Positions 36,674 through 45,182 of a stretch of DNA of 64,000 bases are shown here, one piece after another; position 1 is the first letter of the stretch; every line of letters begins with the position of its first letter. The stretch is from Pseudomonas viridiflava (GTDB lineage Bacteria; Pseudomonadota; Gammaproteobacteria; Pseudomonadales; Pseudomonadaceae). The translations under genes were made by a program, and so were the position numbers. The stretch covers positions 1-64,000 of the forward strand of contig NZ_UPSE01000363.1 in NCBI RefSeq assembly GCF_900573885.1, read 5' to 3'. Under the pieces are notes generated by a model that was not told the origin of the DNA, ran no database searches, and saw only the letters and a list, made by a program, of their open reading frames with translations.

Positions 36674-37420
36674 TTAACCCTTTTTATTCCAGGCGGAGCT
36701 GCCGATGATCGAGAGCGGCGTGAGGTTCAGCTTCTGGTTATGCAGCCCCACGTAGTCGCGGTAGTCGTAGCGCGCGCCGGGGAAACCGATCATTTTCCAG
36801 GCCACCATGTCGCGGTTGCCGCCGTAGATGGGGTCGGCGAAAAAGCCTTCCATGGTGTTGTCCAGCACTTGCTGGAAGAACGCCTTGGCCTCGATGCCTT
36901 CCAGCGTGATGGCGCCTTTTTCGAGATCAACCAGCACCCTGTCGCGCTGCTCGGGGGGCAGCTCGCTGAATTTTTTCTGAAAGGTGGCCTGGCAATACGT
37001 GTTCAGCCCGGCCAGGCCGATGCGGTAGCGCTCGCGCGGCACCAGTGGCGATTGATCGGCCTGTGCCGGCGTGCCCGGGGTGAAAGGGCCTTGCATATAT
37101 AAGCGGCCGAAGTCGCCGTAGTCGCTCATCATCTGGCGATCCATAAACACCACGCAGCCGGCTTCCTTGCCGCTGACACTCAGCTCGTCGGCCGGAATCA
37201 GCTGCTCAACAATCGCTTCGAGCTCAACCACTTCCTCTGGCGTGAAAAATTGCCAGCCCGGACTGTCGTAATGCAGCGGGCCGTTGTGGTCGAACGGCAG
37301 CCATTTCGGCGTGCCGATCACGGTGGCGGCCTGGGCGGTCGCGGCGGCGCCAATGGCCAGGGAGGTGGCGGAAGTTTTCAACAACTGCCGGCGGGTGAAG
37401 CCTTTGGATTGCTCAGTCAT
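36674..37420 (-). CDS. Small (gamma) subunit of gluconate-type dehydrogenase, Tat signal
   Basis: A 248-residue gluconate 2-dehydrogenase subunit 3 family protein. The N-terminus FTRRQLLKTSATSLAIGAAATAQA is a twin-arginine signal, so the folded FAD partner can hitchhike to the periplasm. It is first in an operon (small, large, cytochrome) with a 6-base gap to the large subunit. The complex would oxidise an aldonate or sugar at the cell surface, for example gluconate to 2-ketogluconate. Confidence 0.92.
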   Translation of the reverse strand: MTEQSKGFTRRQLLKTSATSLAIGAAATAQAATVIGTPKWLPFDHNGPLHYDSPGWQFFTPEEVVELEAIVEQLIPADELSVSGKEAGCVVFMDRQMMSDYGDFGRLYMQGPFTPGTPAQADQSPLVPRERYRIGLAGLNTYCQATFQKKFSELPPEQRDRVLVDLEKGAITLEGIEAKAFFQQVLDNTMEGFFADPIYGGNRDMVAWKMIGFPGARYDYRDYVGLHNQKLNLTPLSIIGSSAWNKKG

Positions 37421-37874
37421 GCAGGGCTCCTGACGCAGCGCGCGCCTCTGGGTGCGGGGTGACAGCTCGGTAGAGACGGGCCTGCCGTTATCAGTTCACG
37501 GGTTTTTGTGCGCGCCTGACCCTCGGGCCAGACGAGCGAAGCGGGGGTATGAGAGGTGGCCATTTATGGCCCCGGATGCGGATTAACGGCAGGGCGTTAT
37601 CCGCGGTCTTCTTGTCCGCGCGGATTTTAGACTACGGATCATTTCAAAATGTTGCAGGTTTTATCCGGGTAAATATCTGTTGCGCGTCGGGTAACAATCC
37701 GCGCGCTAGACGCTCCGATTGAGCATGGGGCGACCGCTGCGATTGCGGGTGGGAGGCCGGCACCCTGTGCCTTCGTCGTGCTGACGAGCGTCTGCCGGTA
37801 TCGCTGGGGATTTGTAGTCCTTTTCGGGCACAATAGCCGCCATTCCGATCAATAACGTTGCAAGAGGATCGACC
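37421..37874. other. Divergent intergenic region, dehydrogenase operon / KASIII
   Basis: These 454 bases must hold both promoters. A hairpin is visible: GCGGATTAACG (37578-37588) with CGTTATCCGC (37595-37604), one bulged base. AT-richer DNA near 37630-37690 could be a promoter. No clear activator site is seen, and no small ORF with a ribosome site was found. Confidence 0.5.
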
Positions 37875-38996
37875 GTGCATAACGTCGTCATCAGCGGTAC
37901 CGGCCTGTTTACCCCGGAAAACAGCATCTCTAACGATGAGCTGGTGGAGTCCTTCAATACTTACGTGCGGCAATTCAACGCCGACAATGCCGCTGCCATC
38001 GAAAGCGGTGAAATCGAAGCGCTGAACGAATCCAACAGCGCCTTTATCGAAAAAGCGTCGGGCATCAAAAGCCGCTTTGTGATGAACAAGGAAGGCATTC
38101 TCGACCCGCAACGCATGACTCCGCGCCTGCCGGAACGCTCCAACGAAGAGTGGGGCATTCTCTGCCAGATGGGCGTGGCGGCTGCTGAACAAGCCCTGCA
38201 ACGCGCCGGCAAGACGGCGGCGGATGTCGACGGTGTGATCGTCGCCTGCTCGAACCTGGAACGCGCCTACCCGGCCGTTGCCATTGAAGTGCAGGCTGCG
38301 CTGGGCATCACCGGTTTCGCCTACGACATGAACGTGGCGTGTTCTTCCGCCACCTTCGGCATTCAAGCGGCCACCCAGAACATTCAGCTGGGGCAGGCTC
38401 GTGCGATTTTGGTGGTAAGCCCGGAGATCTGCACCGGTCACCTGAATTTCCGCGACCGTGACAGCCACTTCATTTTCGGTGACGCCGCCACCGCCGTGCT
38501 GGTGGAACGTGCCGATCTGGCCACTTCGCCGTACCAGTTCGACGTAGTGAGCACCAAGCTGCTGACTCAGTTCTCCAACAACATCCGCAACAACTTCGGC
38601 TTCCTCAACCGCGCCGCGGAAGAGGGCATCGGCCAGCGCGACAAACTGTTCGTGCAGGAAGGCCGCAAGGTATTCCGTGACGTGTGCCCGATGGTCGCCG
38701 AGCTGGTGGGCGAGCACCTGGCCGCCAATGACATTCAGGTGTCTGCCGTGAAGCGCTTCTGGCTGCACCAGGCCAACCTGAGCATGAACCAGTTGATCAC
38801 CAAAAAGCTGTTGGGCCGCGACGCCTCGCCGGAAGAAGCACCGGTAATTCTCGACACCTACGCCAACACCAGCTCGGCCGGTTCGGTCATCGCCTTCCAC
38901 AAAAACCAGGACGACCTGCCAAGCGGCACCATCGGTGTGCTCAGCTCGTTTGGCGCCGGTTACTCCATTGGCAGCGTGATTCTGCGTAAGCATTGA
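37875..38996 (+). CDS. KASIII-like beta-ketoacyl-ACP synthase (PA3286 type)
   Basis: A 373-residue thiolase-fold enzyme with the KASIII triad: Cys in NVACSSATFG, His in WLHQANLSMNQ and Asn in DTYANTSSAGS. It closely resembles, from memory, the Pseudomonas aeruginosa PA3286 enzyme, which condenses octanoyl-CoA from beta-oxidation with malonyl-ACP and so feeds fatty-acid synthesis. It starts at GTG 37875 with AGAGGA eight bases upstream. The stop overlaps the ATG of an ECF sigma factor by one base, forming a three-gene unit. Confidence 0.92.
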   Translation: MHNVVISGTGLFTPENSISNDELVESFNTYVRQFNADNAAAIESGEIEALNESNSAFIEKASGIKSRFVMNKEGILDPQRMTPRLPERSNEEWGILCQMGVAAAEQALQRAGKTAADVDGVIVACSNLERAYPAVAIEVQAALGITGFAYDMNVACSSATFGIQAATQNIQLGQARAILVVSPEICTGHLNFRDRDSHFIFGDAATAVLVERADLATSPYQFDVVSTKLLTQFSNNIRNNFGFLNRAAEEGIGQRDKLFVQEGRKVFRDVCPMVAELVGEHLAANDIQVSAVKRFWLHQANLSMNQLITKKLLGRDASPEEAPVILDTYANTSSAGSVIAFHKNQDDLPSGTIGVLSSFGAGYSIGSVILRKH

Positions 38997-39607
38997 TGAG
39001 CGCGCCGCCCGACGCGCAGTTACTGCCGCGCTTGCTGGCCGGCGACCAGCTGGCCTTTCGCGAGTTGGTCGCCACCTATCAGAGTGCGATGCGCGCGGTG
39101 GCCTACGCCATTGTCGGCAGCCGCAATGCCGATGAAGTGGTGCAAGACGCCTGGCTCGCGGTGGTGCGCAATCTGGCAGGTTTTCAGGGCCGTTCCAGCC
39201 TGAAAACCTGGCTGCTGACCATCACCGCCAACACCGCCAAAACCCGCCTTAAACACAACCGCCGCGAAGTGCTGCTGGACGATATTCCATCGCCCCACGG
39301 CAGCATCGACGACGGTCGTTTCGCCGAAGACGGCCACTGGCTGCTGGCGCCGCACAACTGGCATCAGGACTCGCCCGAGGCATTGCTTACCGAAGACGAG
39401 CTGCGCGAATGCCTGGAAAAAACCCTGGCAAGCCTGTCGGATTTGCAGAGCAGTGTGCTCAACCTGCGCGAACGGCAGGGGCTTGAGTTGGAGGAGATCT
39501 GTAATCTTCTCGACATCTCGCTCTCCAATGCACGGGTGCTGTTGCATCGCGCACGGCTCAAGGTGTTTGCCACCCTGGAGCATTTCGAGGAGACGGGGCA
39601 TTGCTGA
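38996..39607 (+). CDS. ECF-type sigma-70 factor
   Basis: A 203-residue sigma factor with region 2 (AYAIVGSRNADEVVQDAWLAVVRNL and the -10 recognition helix SLKTWLLTITANTAK) and region 4 (SDLQSSVLNLRERQGLELEEICNLLDISLSNARVLLHRAR). The ATG at 38996 overlaps the KASIII stop (TGATG); a TTG at 38993 is the alternative. The next gene encodes a small zinc-finger protein, the usual anti-sigma layout. It resembles the PA3285 product by position. Its target promoters are unknown. Confidence 0.9.
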   Translation: MSAPPDAQLLPRLLAGDQLAFRELVATYQSAMRAVAYAIVGSRNADEVVQDAWLAVVRNLAGFQGRSSLKTWLLTITANTAKTRLKHNRREVLLDDIPSPHGSIDDGRFAEDGHWLLAPHNWHQDSPEALLTEDELRECLEKTLASLSDLQSSVLNLRERQGLELEEICNLLDISLSNARVLLHRARLKVFATLEHFEETGHC

Positions 39608-39834
39608 CGTGTAAAGAATTGGTCGCCCATTCGAGTGATTTTCTCGACGGGCAATTGCGCCTGCGCTCACGCATTGCCGTGCGCCTGCACCTGGCCAGTT
39701 GCACCAATTGCCGTCGGTTTATCCGGCAGATGCGCCTTACCCGAGCGGTACTGCGCGATCTGCCAGATGCACCGATTGCAGAACTCGACAGCCTGGCGCA
39801 ACGCCTGGCCGAGCTGCAACAGAAGGGCGAGTAA
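39601..39834 (+). CDS. Zinc-finger (ZAS-like) putative anti-sigma factor
   Basis: A 77-residue protein with the zinc anti-sigma signature H-x3-C-x2-C in HLASCTNC and an early Cys in LTCKELV. It has no membrane helix, so it would act in the cytoplasm. It overlaps the sigma gene by seven bases and starts at TTG 39601, with GGAGACGGGG upstream. The overlap strongly suggests a coupled sigma/anti-sigma pair. Inhibition of the sigma factor is inferred from family. Confidence 0.8.
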   Translation: MLTCKELVAHSSDFLDGQLRLRSRIAVRLHLASCTNCRRFIRQMRLTRAVLRDLPDAPIAELDSLAQRLAELQQKGE

Positions 39835-39843
39835 GCCTTCTAT

Positions 39844-40215
39844 TTATACGGTGGCGAAGCGATCTTCCAGGTACTGCATGATCGCCTTGGATTCATACAT
39901 CCAGGTGGTGCCGCCGTTTTCTTCGATACGCAAGCACGGCACTTTGATCGCGCCGCCGCCAGCTAGAAGCGCCTGGCGGTGCTGCTCGTTGTTCTTGGCA
40001 TCGCGCAGCTCAACCGGCAAGTTCAGGCGGTGCATGGTGCGGCGGGTGCGTACGCAGAACGGGCACGCCTGGAACTGATACAAGGCCATCGCCGATGTCG
40101 CCTGGGCCACCTGGGCTTGCGCCTCTGGCGTGCGCTTCTGTTTGCGCGGGCGGGTAATGAAATCGATGAACACGATGAGCTGGCCCAAGCCAACCCGTAA
40201 CGCTTTGATAAGCAC
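39844..40215 (-). CDS. Glutaredoxin/GST N-terminal domain protein
   Basis: A 123-residue protein: a hydrophobic N-terminal helix (about 5-22), a basic linker RPRKQKRTPEAQAQ, then a thioredoxin-fold domain with CPFC (about residue 51) and the glutathione-binding KVPCLRIEENGGTTWMYESKAI. It is probably tethered to the inner membrane and acts as a thiol reductase. It is convergent with the anti-sigma gene, nine bases apart, with no visible terminator. Confidence 0.82.
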   Translation of the reverse strand: MLIKALRVGLGQLIVFIDFITRPRKQKRTPEAQAQVAQATSAMALYQFQACPFCVRTRRTMHRLNLPVELRDAKNNEQHRQALLAGGGAIKVPCLRIEENGGTTWMYESKAIMQYLEDRFATV

Positions 40216-40312
40216 CAGAACACCCTCGTTTTCAGCTGAAAATTCGAGGGCGGAGCTTACCTGAATGCGTGCGCCCTGACCTTAGCCCGAGCGCATTTAG
40301 CCGTGCCGCCGA

Positions 40313-40789
40313 TCAGGCATGGGCTTCGCCGAAAAAGCGCTTGAACGAGCGCGACAGCCAGCCGCCACTGTGTTTGTTGTCGGCCAGCACGTTGATGTTG
40401 TTCTTCACCGTCTCGGCGTAGGCCTTGTCGTCGTTGCGGATGTGATTGAACAACCAGCGCGACAGCAGGTTGATCAGTTCCTGGGTCACGTCTTCACCGG
40501 CGCGAAAACGCAAATTGAACTGACTGACCCGGTCGGTAAAAATCTCATGCACACGCTTGTGCGGGCGGGTGAAGGCGTAGCCGGCTTCCTCCAGCAACGC
40601 TTCCTCAAAGGCAAAGTGCGAGAGGGTGTAATCCACCAACTCGCCGAGCACCTCGCCGACTTCTTCGCGACTGTGGTTGTTTTCGTCGGCGTGAATCAGC
40701 TGGTTGATCATCGCGACGATGCGTTTGTGCTGATCGTCGATGATCTGAATGCCGGTATTGAGGTCTTCCTGCCAGACTAGATAAGCCAT
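40313..40789 (-). CDS. Bacteriohemerythrin
   Basis: A 158-residue diiron oxygen-binding protein. Iron ligands follow the hemerythrin pattern: DDQHKR (His near residue 21), [13 protein letters not shown] (His and Glu), [11 protein letters not shown] (two His) and [12 protein letters not shown] (His and Asp). It may store or deliver oxygen to respiratory enzymes at low oxygen. An ANR-type box lies upstream (separate entry), in line with reports from Pseudomonas aeruginosa that the homologue is ANR-controlled. It is monocistronic. Confidence 0.93.
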   Translation of the reverse strand: MAYLVWQEDLNTGIQIIDDQHKRIVAMINQLIHADENNHSREEVGEVLGELVDYTLSHFAFEEALLEEAGYAFTRPHKRVHEIFTDRVSQFNLRFRAGEDVTQELINLLSRWLFNHIRNDDKAYAETVKNNINVLADNKHSGGWLSRSFKRFFGEAHA

Positions 40790-40839
40790 GAAATTGCGTC
40801 CTTAGCGTGTTGCCCGACTGCGTGCGAGCGGTTGCGCCA

Positions 40840-40881
40840 AGGCTAGTGAGCGGCTCAAGTACGGGGCCTGACTTACATCAA
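40840..40881 (-). promoter_or_regulatory. ANR-type box and -10 of the bacteriohemerythrin gene
   Basis: On the minus strand TTGAT-GTAA-GTCAG (40881-40868) has a perfect left half of the ANR consensus and a degenerate right half. TAGCCT (40845-40840) follows as a weak -10. A start near 40833 puts the box centre at about -41.5. Confidence 0.5.
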
Positions 40882-40963
40882 CGCCGATTATGGTTGTAGG
40901 AATTTTCCTAGATATTTGCGAAGCACTGCGCGCCGTACCGCGCAGCGCGGCGAATTCGAGGCA

Positions 40964-40996
40964 CAAAAAAACCGGCACAGTGGCCGGTTTTTTTCG
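40964..40996 (-). terminator. Terminator of folE
   Basis: AACCGGC...GCCGGTT arms with an A-run and an eight-T run; it lies 12 bases after the folE stop on the minus strand. Confidence 0.87.
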
Positions 40997-41007
40997 TCTT
41001 GCGCGGC

Positions 41008-41553
41008 TTAGCGAATCAAGCCCATGAACTCGCTACGGGTAGCGGCGTTCTGGCGGAATTCACCGAGCATGACCGAGGTTACCATCGAGGAATTCTGCTT
41101 CTCGACACCGCGCATCATCATGCACATGTGCTGCGCCTCGATCACCACCGCAACGCCCAGTGCGCCGGTAACGGTTTGCACCGCTTCAGCAATCTGGCGG
41201 CTGAGGTTTTCCTGAATTTGCAGGCGGCGGGCATACATGTCGACGATGCGCGCCACTTTCGACAAGCCCAGCACTTTGCCGCTGGGAATGTAGGCCACGT
41301 GAGCCTTGCCAATGAACGGCAACAGGTGGTGTTCGCACAGCGAGTACAGCTCGATGTTCTTCACCAACACCATTTCGCTGTTGTCGGAGCTGAACAGGGC
41401 GCCGTTGGTGACTTCTTCCAGGGTCTGTTCATAACCGCGGCAAAGGTACTGCATGGCTTTGGCGGCACGCTTGGGCGTGTCGAGCAGGCCTTCGCGGGAA
41501 ACGTCCTCACCCAGTTGGCTGAGGATCGCGGTGTAATTCTGTTCCAGAGACAT
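41008..41553 (-). CDS. folE: GTP cyclohydrolase I
   Basis: Makes 7,8-dihydroneopterin triphosphate from GTP, the first step of folate synthesis. The 181-residue protein carries the zinc ligands in [10 protein letters not shown] and [11 protein letters not shown], the family markers [24 protein letters not shown], and the active-site His pair. It is the short pseudomonad FolE form. It ends at its own terminator; Smr lies 88 bases upstream in the same direction. Confidence 0.95.
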   Translation of the reverse strand: MSLEQNYTAILSQLGEDVSREGLLDTPKRAAKAMQYLCRGYEQTLEEVTNGALFSSDNSEMVLVKNIELYSLCEHHLLPFIGKAHVAYIPSGKVLGLSKVARIVDMYARRLQIQENLSRQIAEAVQTVTGALGVAVVIEAQHMCMMMRGVEKQNSSMVTSVMLGEFRQNAATRSEFMGLIR

Positions 41554-41641
41554 GATCTACCTGTAAGGCATGGGGGCAGTAAGCAGAAGACGCAGGGTAG
41601 GGCGCGGGCGTGCCGCTTGCAAGCATTGCCTGAGAACCGTC

Positions 41642-42199
41642 CTACTCGTCACGGCCATCCATCATCGTGCGTTTGAGCAGGACATAAATGGCGCCGGTGC
41701 CACCGTGTTTTGCCAGGCACGAGGTGAAGCCGAGCACGCCCGGGTGCTGGCGCAGCCAGGTGTTGACGTGGCTTTTGATCATCGGTCGCTTGCCATCCAT
41801 GCGCACGGCCTTGCCGTGCGTAACGCGTACGCAGCGAATTTCCAGCTTGTTGGCTTCGGCAAGAAACTCCCACAGCGTGTCGCGGGCTTTTTCCACGTTC
41901 ATGCCGTGCAGATCCAGGCTGCCTTCGAAACTGATCTGGCCGAGCTTGAGCTTGCGCATCTGGCCGTCTTGCACGCCGTCGCGCGCCCAGTTGAGCGGGT
42001 CTTCGGCGCCGACGTCGATAACGAACTGGTCAGACAGGCCATCAACCCGTGTGACGCCTTCGGAAATGGTCGCCGCCTGACGCAGGGCCTGCACGCGGGC
42101 GCGGTCAGCTTTGGGTTTGCCGGTTTCGGCACGGTCATGCTGGAGAGGTTTGATGCCGCGAGTTTCGGCTTTGAACAGGGAAAAGTCGTCGTCTTGCAT
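41642..42199 (-). CDS. Smr (MutS2-type) domain nuclease-like protein
   Basis: A 185-residue protein with a C-terminal Smr domain: LDLHGMNVEKARDTLWEFL, the central VRVTHGKAVR (usually THGKG) and KHGGTGAIYVLLKR. The N-terminal 95 residues are charged linker. Stand-alone Smr proteins (SmrA/SmrB type) are nucleases linked to DNA or stalled-ribosome mRNA cleavage. The ATG follows AGGAGG-like sequence. It is upstream of folE in the same direction. Confidence 0.88.
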   Translation of the reverse strand: MQDDDFSLFKAETRGIKPLQHDRAETGKPKADRARVQALRQAATISEGVTRVDGLSDQFVIDVGAEDPLNWARDGVQDGQMRKLKLGQISFEGSLDLHGMNVEKARDTLWEFLAEANKLEIRCVRVTHGKAVRMDGKRPMIKSHVNTWLRQHPGVLGFTSCLAKHGGTGAIYVLLKRTMMDGRDE

Positions 42200-42269
42200 A
42201 GGAGGTCTCCGCGAATGGGCCTAGTTTACCCATCCGATCGCCACTTGGCGCGAACAACCCCCAGCAGAA

Positions 42270-42590
42270 TCAGTCGTGTTTTTTCATCAGATGGGGGGCC
42301 ATGGCCAGGTCGCTTGGGCGACGCAGACGACGGCGGCAGCGGCGCCAGGCGGCAATGCCGAGCCAGAGCAGAACCAGGCCGAACACCAGAATGACGGTGG
42401 CGCTGGCCGGTGTGTCGTTCAAGCCGCCCAGGGCCGGTGGACGACCCAGCAGGGTGGCGGCGCCGGCCATTGCCAGCAGAATTCCCAGCACGGCAAACAG
42501 CGCCGAAAGGGCGGCCGCGAAACGCCAGCGCCAGCTTCCAGGGCCGCGTGGGCGAAGGCGTCGGGCATCGAAACCATCAGACAATTTCAT
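42270..42590 (-). CDS. Small two-helix membrane protein
   Basis: A 106-residue protein with two predicted helices (about 23-48 and 62-82), a basic N-terminus DARRLRPRGPGSWRWR and arginine-rich CRRRLRRP after helix 2. AGGA precedes the ATG. I do not recognise a family. It lies between smr and the isochorismatase gene on the same strand and was probably kept in this order in other pseudomonads. Confidence 0.7.
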   Translation of the reverse strand: MKLSDGFDARRLRPRGPGSWRWRFAAALSALFAVLGILLAMAGAATLLGRPPALGGLNDTPASATVILVFGLVLLWLGIAAWRRCRRRLRRPSDLAMAPHLMKKHD

Positions 42591-42699
42591 TCCGCTTTCC
42601 TTTCAGGGTGTCGGCGGTATGACCGGTGCACGGGGGCGAGGTTCACTCACCGGGCCCTTGGATATATGGCGGCGCCCGGTTTCGCGTGCTCAGGGAAGC

Positions 42700-43293
42700 T
42701 TAGATCAGCGCCTTGGCATGGCTGACCAGCGCGGCGAAGTTGTCCGCCAGAATGGCCATTTCAGTGCGGTGCACTTCGGCAGCGCTGATCACGCCATCAC
42801 CGTAGGGCAGGTCGCGTGTGGCGCAGGCGCTGTCCACCAGGGTGCAGCGGTAGCCGTAGTCTTTGCAGGCACGCACGGTGGTGCTGATGCTGGAGTGGGT
42901 CATGAACCCGCAAATGATCAGGTCCAGACGGCCGATGGCCTCCAGGCGCCCGTGCAAGTCGGTGCCGGAGAAGGCGTTCGGCAAACGTTTTTCCACCACG
43001 GTTTCATTCGGAAGTGGCGCCAGCTCGGGCATGAATCTTCCGCGTGGGCCTTGCGGATCGAGGAAACCGCCGGGTACGCCGAGGTGCTTTACATGCACGA
43101 TGGGCGTGCCATTGGCGCGGGCGGTTTCGAGCAGGCTGGCGATCTCCGCGATGGCAGCGTCCAGGCCGGGCAGGGGCATGGCGCCGCTTCGGTATTCCTC
43201 TTGCGCATCGATAATCAGCAGGCAGGCATTACTCAAACTGGCCGGCGGATAACTGCGGCCGGTGAGCTGGAGTAAGGTTTGCGGTTGGGACAT
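42700..43293 (-). CDS. Isochorismatase-fold protein with Cys-to-Ser change
   Basis: A 197-residue Rossmann-like hydrolase of the cysteine-hydrolase superfamily. The Asp (LLIIDAQEEY, residue 30) and Lys (VVEKRLPNAFSGT, residue 102) of the triad are present. The third residue, usually Cys in the T-x-x-C motif, is Ser-135 here (FMTHSSISTTVRA; codon 42889-42891). So it may not be a normal amidase; it could act like isochorismatase or bind without turnover. Substrate is unknown. It is divergent from prmB. Confidence 0.88.
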   Translation of the reverse strand: MSQPQTLLQLTGRSYPPASLSNACLLIIDAQEEYRSGAMPLPGLDAAIAEIASLLETARANGTPIVHVKHLGVPGGFLDPQGPRGRFMPELAPLPNETVVEKRLPNAFSGTDLHGRLEAIGRLDLIICGFMTHSSISTTVRACKDYGYRCTLVDSACATRDLPYGDGVISAAEVHRTEMAILADNFAALVSHAKALI

Positions 43294-43475
43294 GTCGTGG
43301 CTCCAGACAGACGCGAATGGTCGGCATTGTCACCCCACAGGCGGTGCGTGTGAACCATTTACTTGTACGTCTGTGCTATGGGCCGATTTTGCGCCGCGTA
43401 CGCCGACGGCAAGAAAGCGACCGAGCCGCCAGCGCCTTCGGCTAAACTGCCGGCCTCGACTTTGGAGATGCCGCT

Positions 43476-44390
43476 GTGACCGTTTCGACCTCCCGTTTGC
43501 GTACCCTGCGTGACCACATTCGCTGGGCTGTCAGCCGCTTTCATGCTGAGGAACTGTTCTTCGGCCATGGCACCGACAACGCCTGGGACGACGCGCGGCA
43601 ACTGGTGCTCGGTGCCGTGCACCTGCCATGGGAAGTGGCCGACGCCTACCTCGACTGTCGCCTCGAAGACGACGAGCGCGACTACCTGCACACCCTGCTC
43701 AAACAACGCATCGAAGAGCGCGTTCCCACTGCCTATCTGCTGGGCGAAGCCTGGTTCTGCGGCTTGCCATTTGTGGTCGATGAACGCGTGCTGATTCCGC
43801 GTTCGCCGATTGCCGAGCTGATTCAACAGCGCTTCAGCCCCTGGCTGGCGGGCACGCCGGCACGCATTCTCGACCTGTGCACCGGCTCGGGCTGCATCGG
43901 CATTGCCTGCGCCTACGAATTTGCTGGTGCTGAAGTGGTGCTGGCGGACTTGTCGTTCGACGCGCTGGAAGTGGCGAACCAGAACATCGAACGCCACGGC
44001 CTGGATGAGCGCGTGTTCACCGTGCAGGGCGACGGCTTTGGCGGTTTGCCGGCTCAGCGTTTCGACCTGATCGTCTCCAACCCGCCCTACGTCGATGCCG
44101 AAGACTTCGCCGACATGCCCGCCGAATATCAACACGAACCGGAACTGGGCCTGGCCTGCGGTGACGATGGCCTGGACCTGTTACGCCGCATGCTCGCCGA
44201 AGCAGCCGACCACCTGACCGAGTACGGTCTGTTGGTGGTGGAAGTGGGCAACAGCCAGGTTCACGTGGAAGCGCTGTACCCCGAAGTGGACTTCACCTGG
44301 GCCGAGTTTGCCAACGGCGGGCATGGCGTGTTTTTGCTGACCGCCGAGCAATGCCGGCGACATCAGGGGTTGTTTGCTGAGCGGGTTTGA
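43476..44390 (+). CDS. prmB: Ribosomal protein L3 N5-glutamine methyltransferase
   Basis: PrmB methylates Gln-150 of ribosomal protein L3. The 304-residue protein has an N-terminal helical bundle, then the SAM fold with [19 protein letters not shown] (motif I) and the glutamine-methyltransferase motif NPPY ([11 protein letters not shown]). The start is GTG 43476 with GGAG nine bases upstream. It is followed directly by a 158-bp tandem repeat array. Confidence 0.94.
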   Translation: MTVSTSRLRTLRDHIRWAVSRFHAEELFFGHGTDNAWDDARQLVLGAVHLPWEVADAYLDCRLEDDERDYLHTLLKQRIEERVPTAYLLGEAWFCGLPFVVDERVLIPRSPIAELIQQRFSPWLAGTPARILDLCTGSGCIGIACAYEFAGAEVVLADLSFDALEVANQNIERHGLDERVFTVQGDGFGGLPAQRFDLIVSNPPYVDAEDFADMPAEYQHEPELGLACGDDGLDLLRRMLAEAADHLTEYGLLVVEVGNSQVHVEALYPEVDFTWAEFANGGHGVFLLTAEQCRRHQGLFAERV

Positions 44391-44414
44391 AGCCCGCCAT
44401 CACGCCTTGCGCGA

Positions 44415-45172
44415 TTTCCCCTCTCCCGCTTGCGGGAGAGGGTGCCCGAAGGGCGGGTGAGGGGCTTTTTGCGGAGACCGAGTTTGGCCCGGCCCTCACC
44501 CCCAGCCCCTCTCCCGTAAACGGGCGAGGGGAGCTCTATCGCGACACTATCGAGCCCCGTCCGATTTTGAACATCTCTCCTCTCCTGCTTGCGGGAGAGG
44601 GTGCCCGAAGGGCGGGAGAGGGGCTTTTTACGGAGACCGAGTTCGCCGCGGCCCTCTCCCCCGGCCCCTCTCCCGCAAGCGGGCGAGGGGTGAAGAGCGG
44701 CGCCGTAATCCAGACTTAGCCCAATTCGAACATTCCCCTCTCCCGCTTGCGGGAGAGGGTGCCCGAAGGGCGGGAGAGGGGCTTTTTACGGAGACCGAGT
44801 TCGCCGCGGCCCTCACCCCCGGCCCCTCTCCCGCAAGCGGGCGAGGGGTGAAGAGCGGCGCCGTAATCCAGACTTAGCCCAATTCGAACTTTCCCCTCTC
44901 CCGCTTGCGGGAGAGGGTGCCCGAAGGGCGGGTGAGGGGCTTTTGCCGAGACCGAGTCCTCCGCGACCCTCTCCCCCGGCCCCTCTCCCGCAAGCGGGCG
45001 AGGGGTGAAGAGCGGCGCCGTAATCCAGACTTAGCCGAATTCGAACTTTCCCCTCTCCCGCTTGCGGGAGAGGGTGCCCGAAGGGCGGGAGAGGGGCTTT
45101 TTACGGAGACCGAGTTCGCCGCGACCCTCTCCCCCGGCCCCTCTCCCGCAAGCGGGCGAGGGGTGAAGAGCT
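44415..45172. repeat. Five-unit tandem array of ~158-bp palindromic repeats
   Basis: GCTTGCGGGAGAGGG recurs at 44428, 44587, 44745, 44903 and 45060, i.e. periods of 159, 158, 158 and 157 bases. Each unit has a CCCTCTCCCGC stem, a GGGGCTTTTT...CGGAGACCGAG core and a CCCTCTCCCGC...GCGGGCGAGGGG arm. Units 2-4 also share the GGCGCCGTAATCCAGACTTA spacer; unit 1 is the most divergent. The array fills the gap between convergent prmB and a hypothetical gene. Its many short open frames are repeat artefacts. Confidence 0.93.
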
Positions 45173-45182
45173 TTTGAGTTTG

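Noticed and set aside
44415..45172. CRISPR array
   Set aside because: Repeats are about 158 bp and nearly continuous, with no short unique spacers and no cas genes.
44387..45177. Short frames inside the 158-bp array (Pro/Gly/Arg-rich peptides)
   Set aside because: They repeat with the DNA unit and occur on both strands; no ribosome sites precede them. I treat them as artefacts of the repeat.
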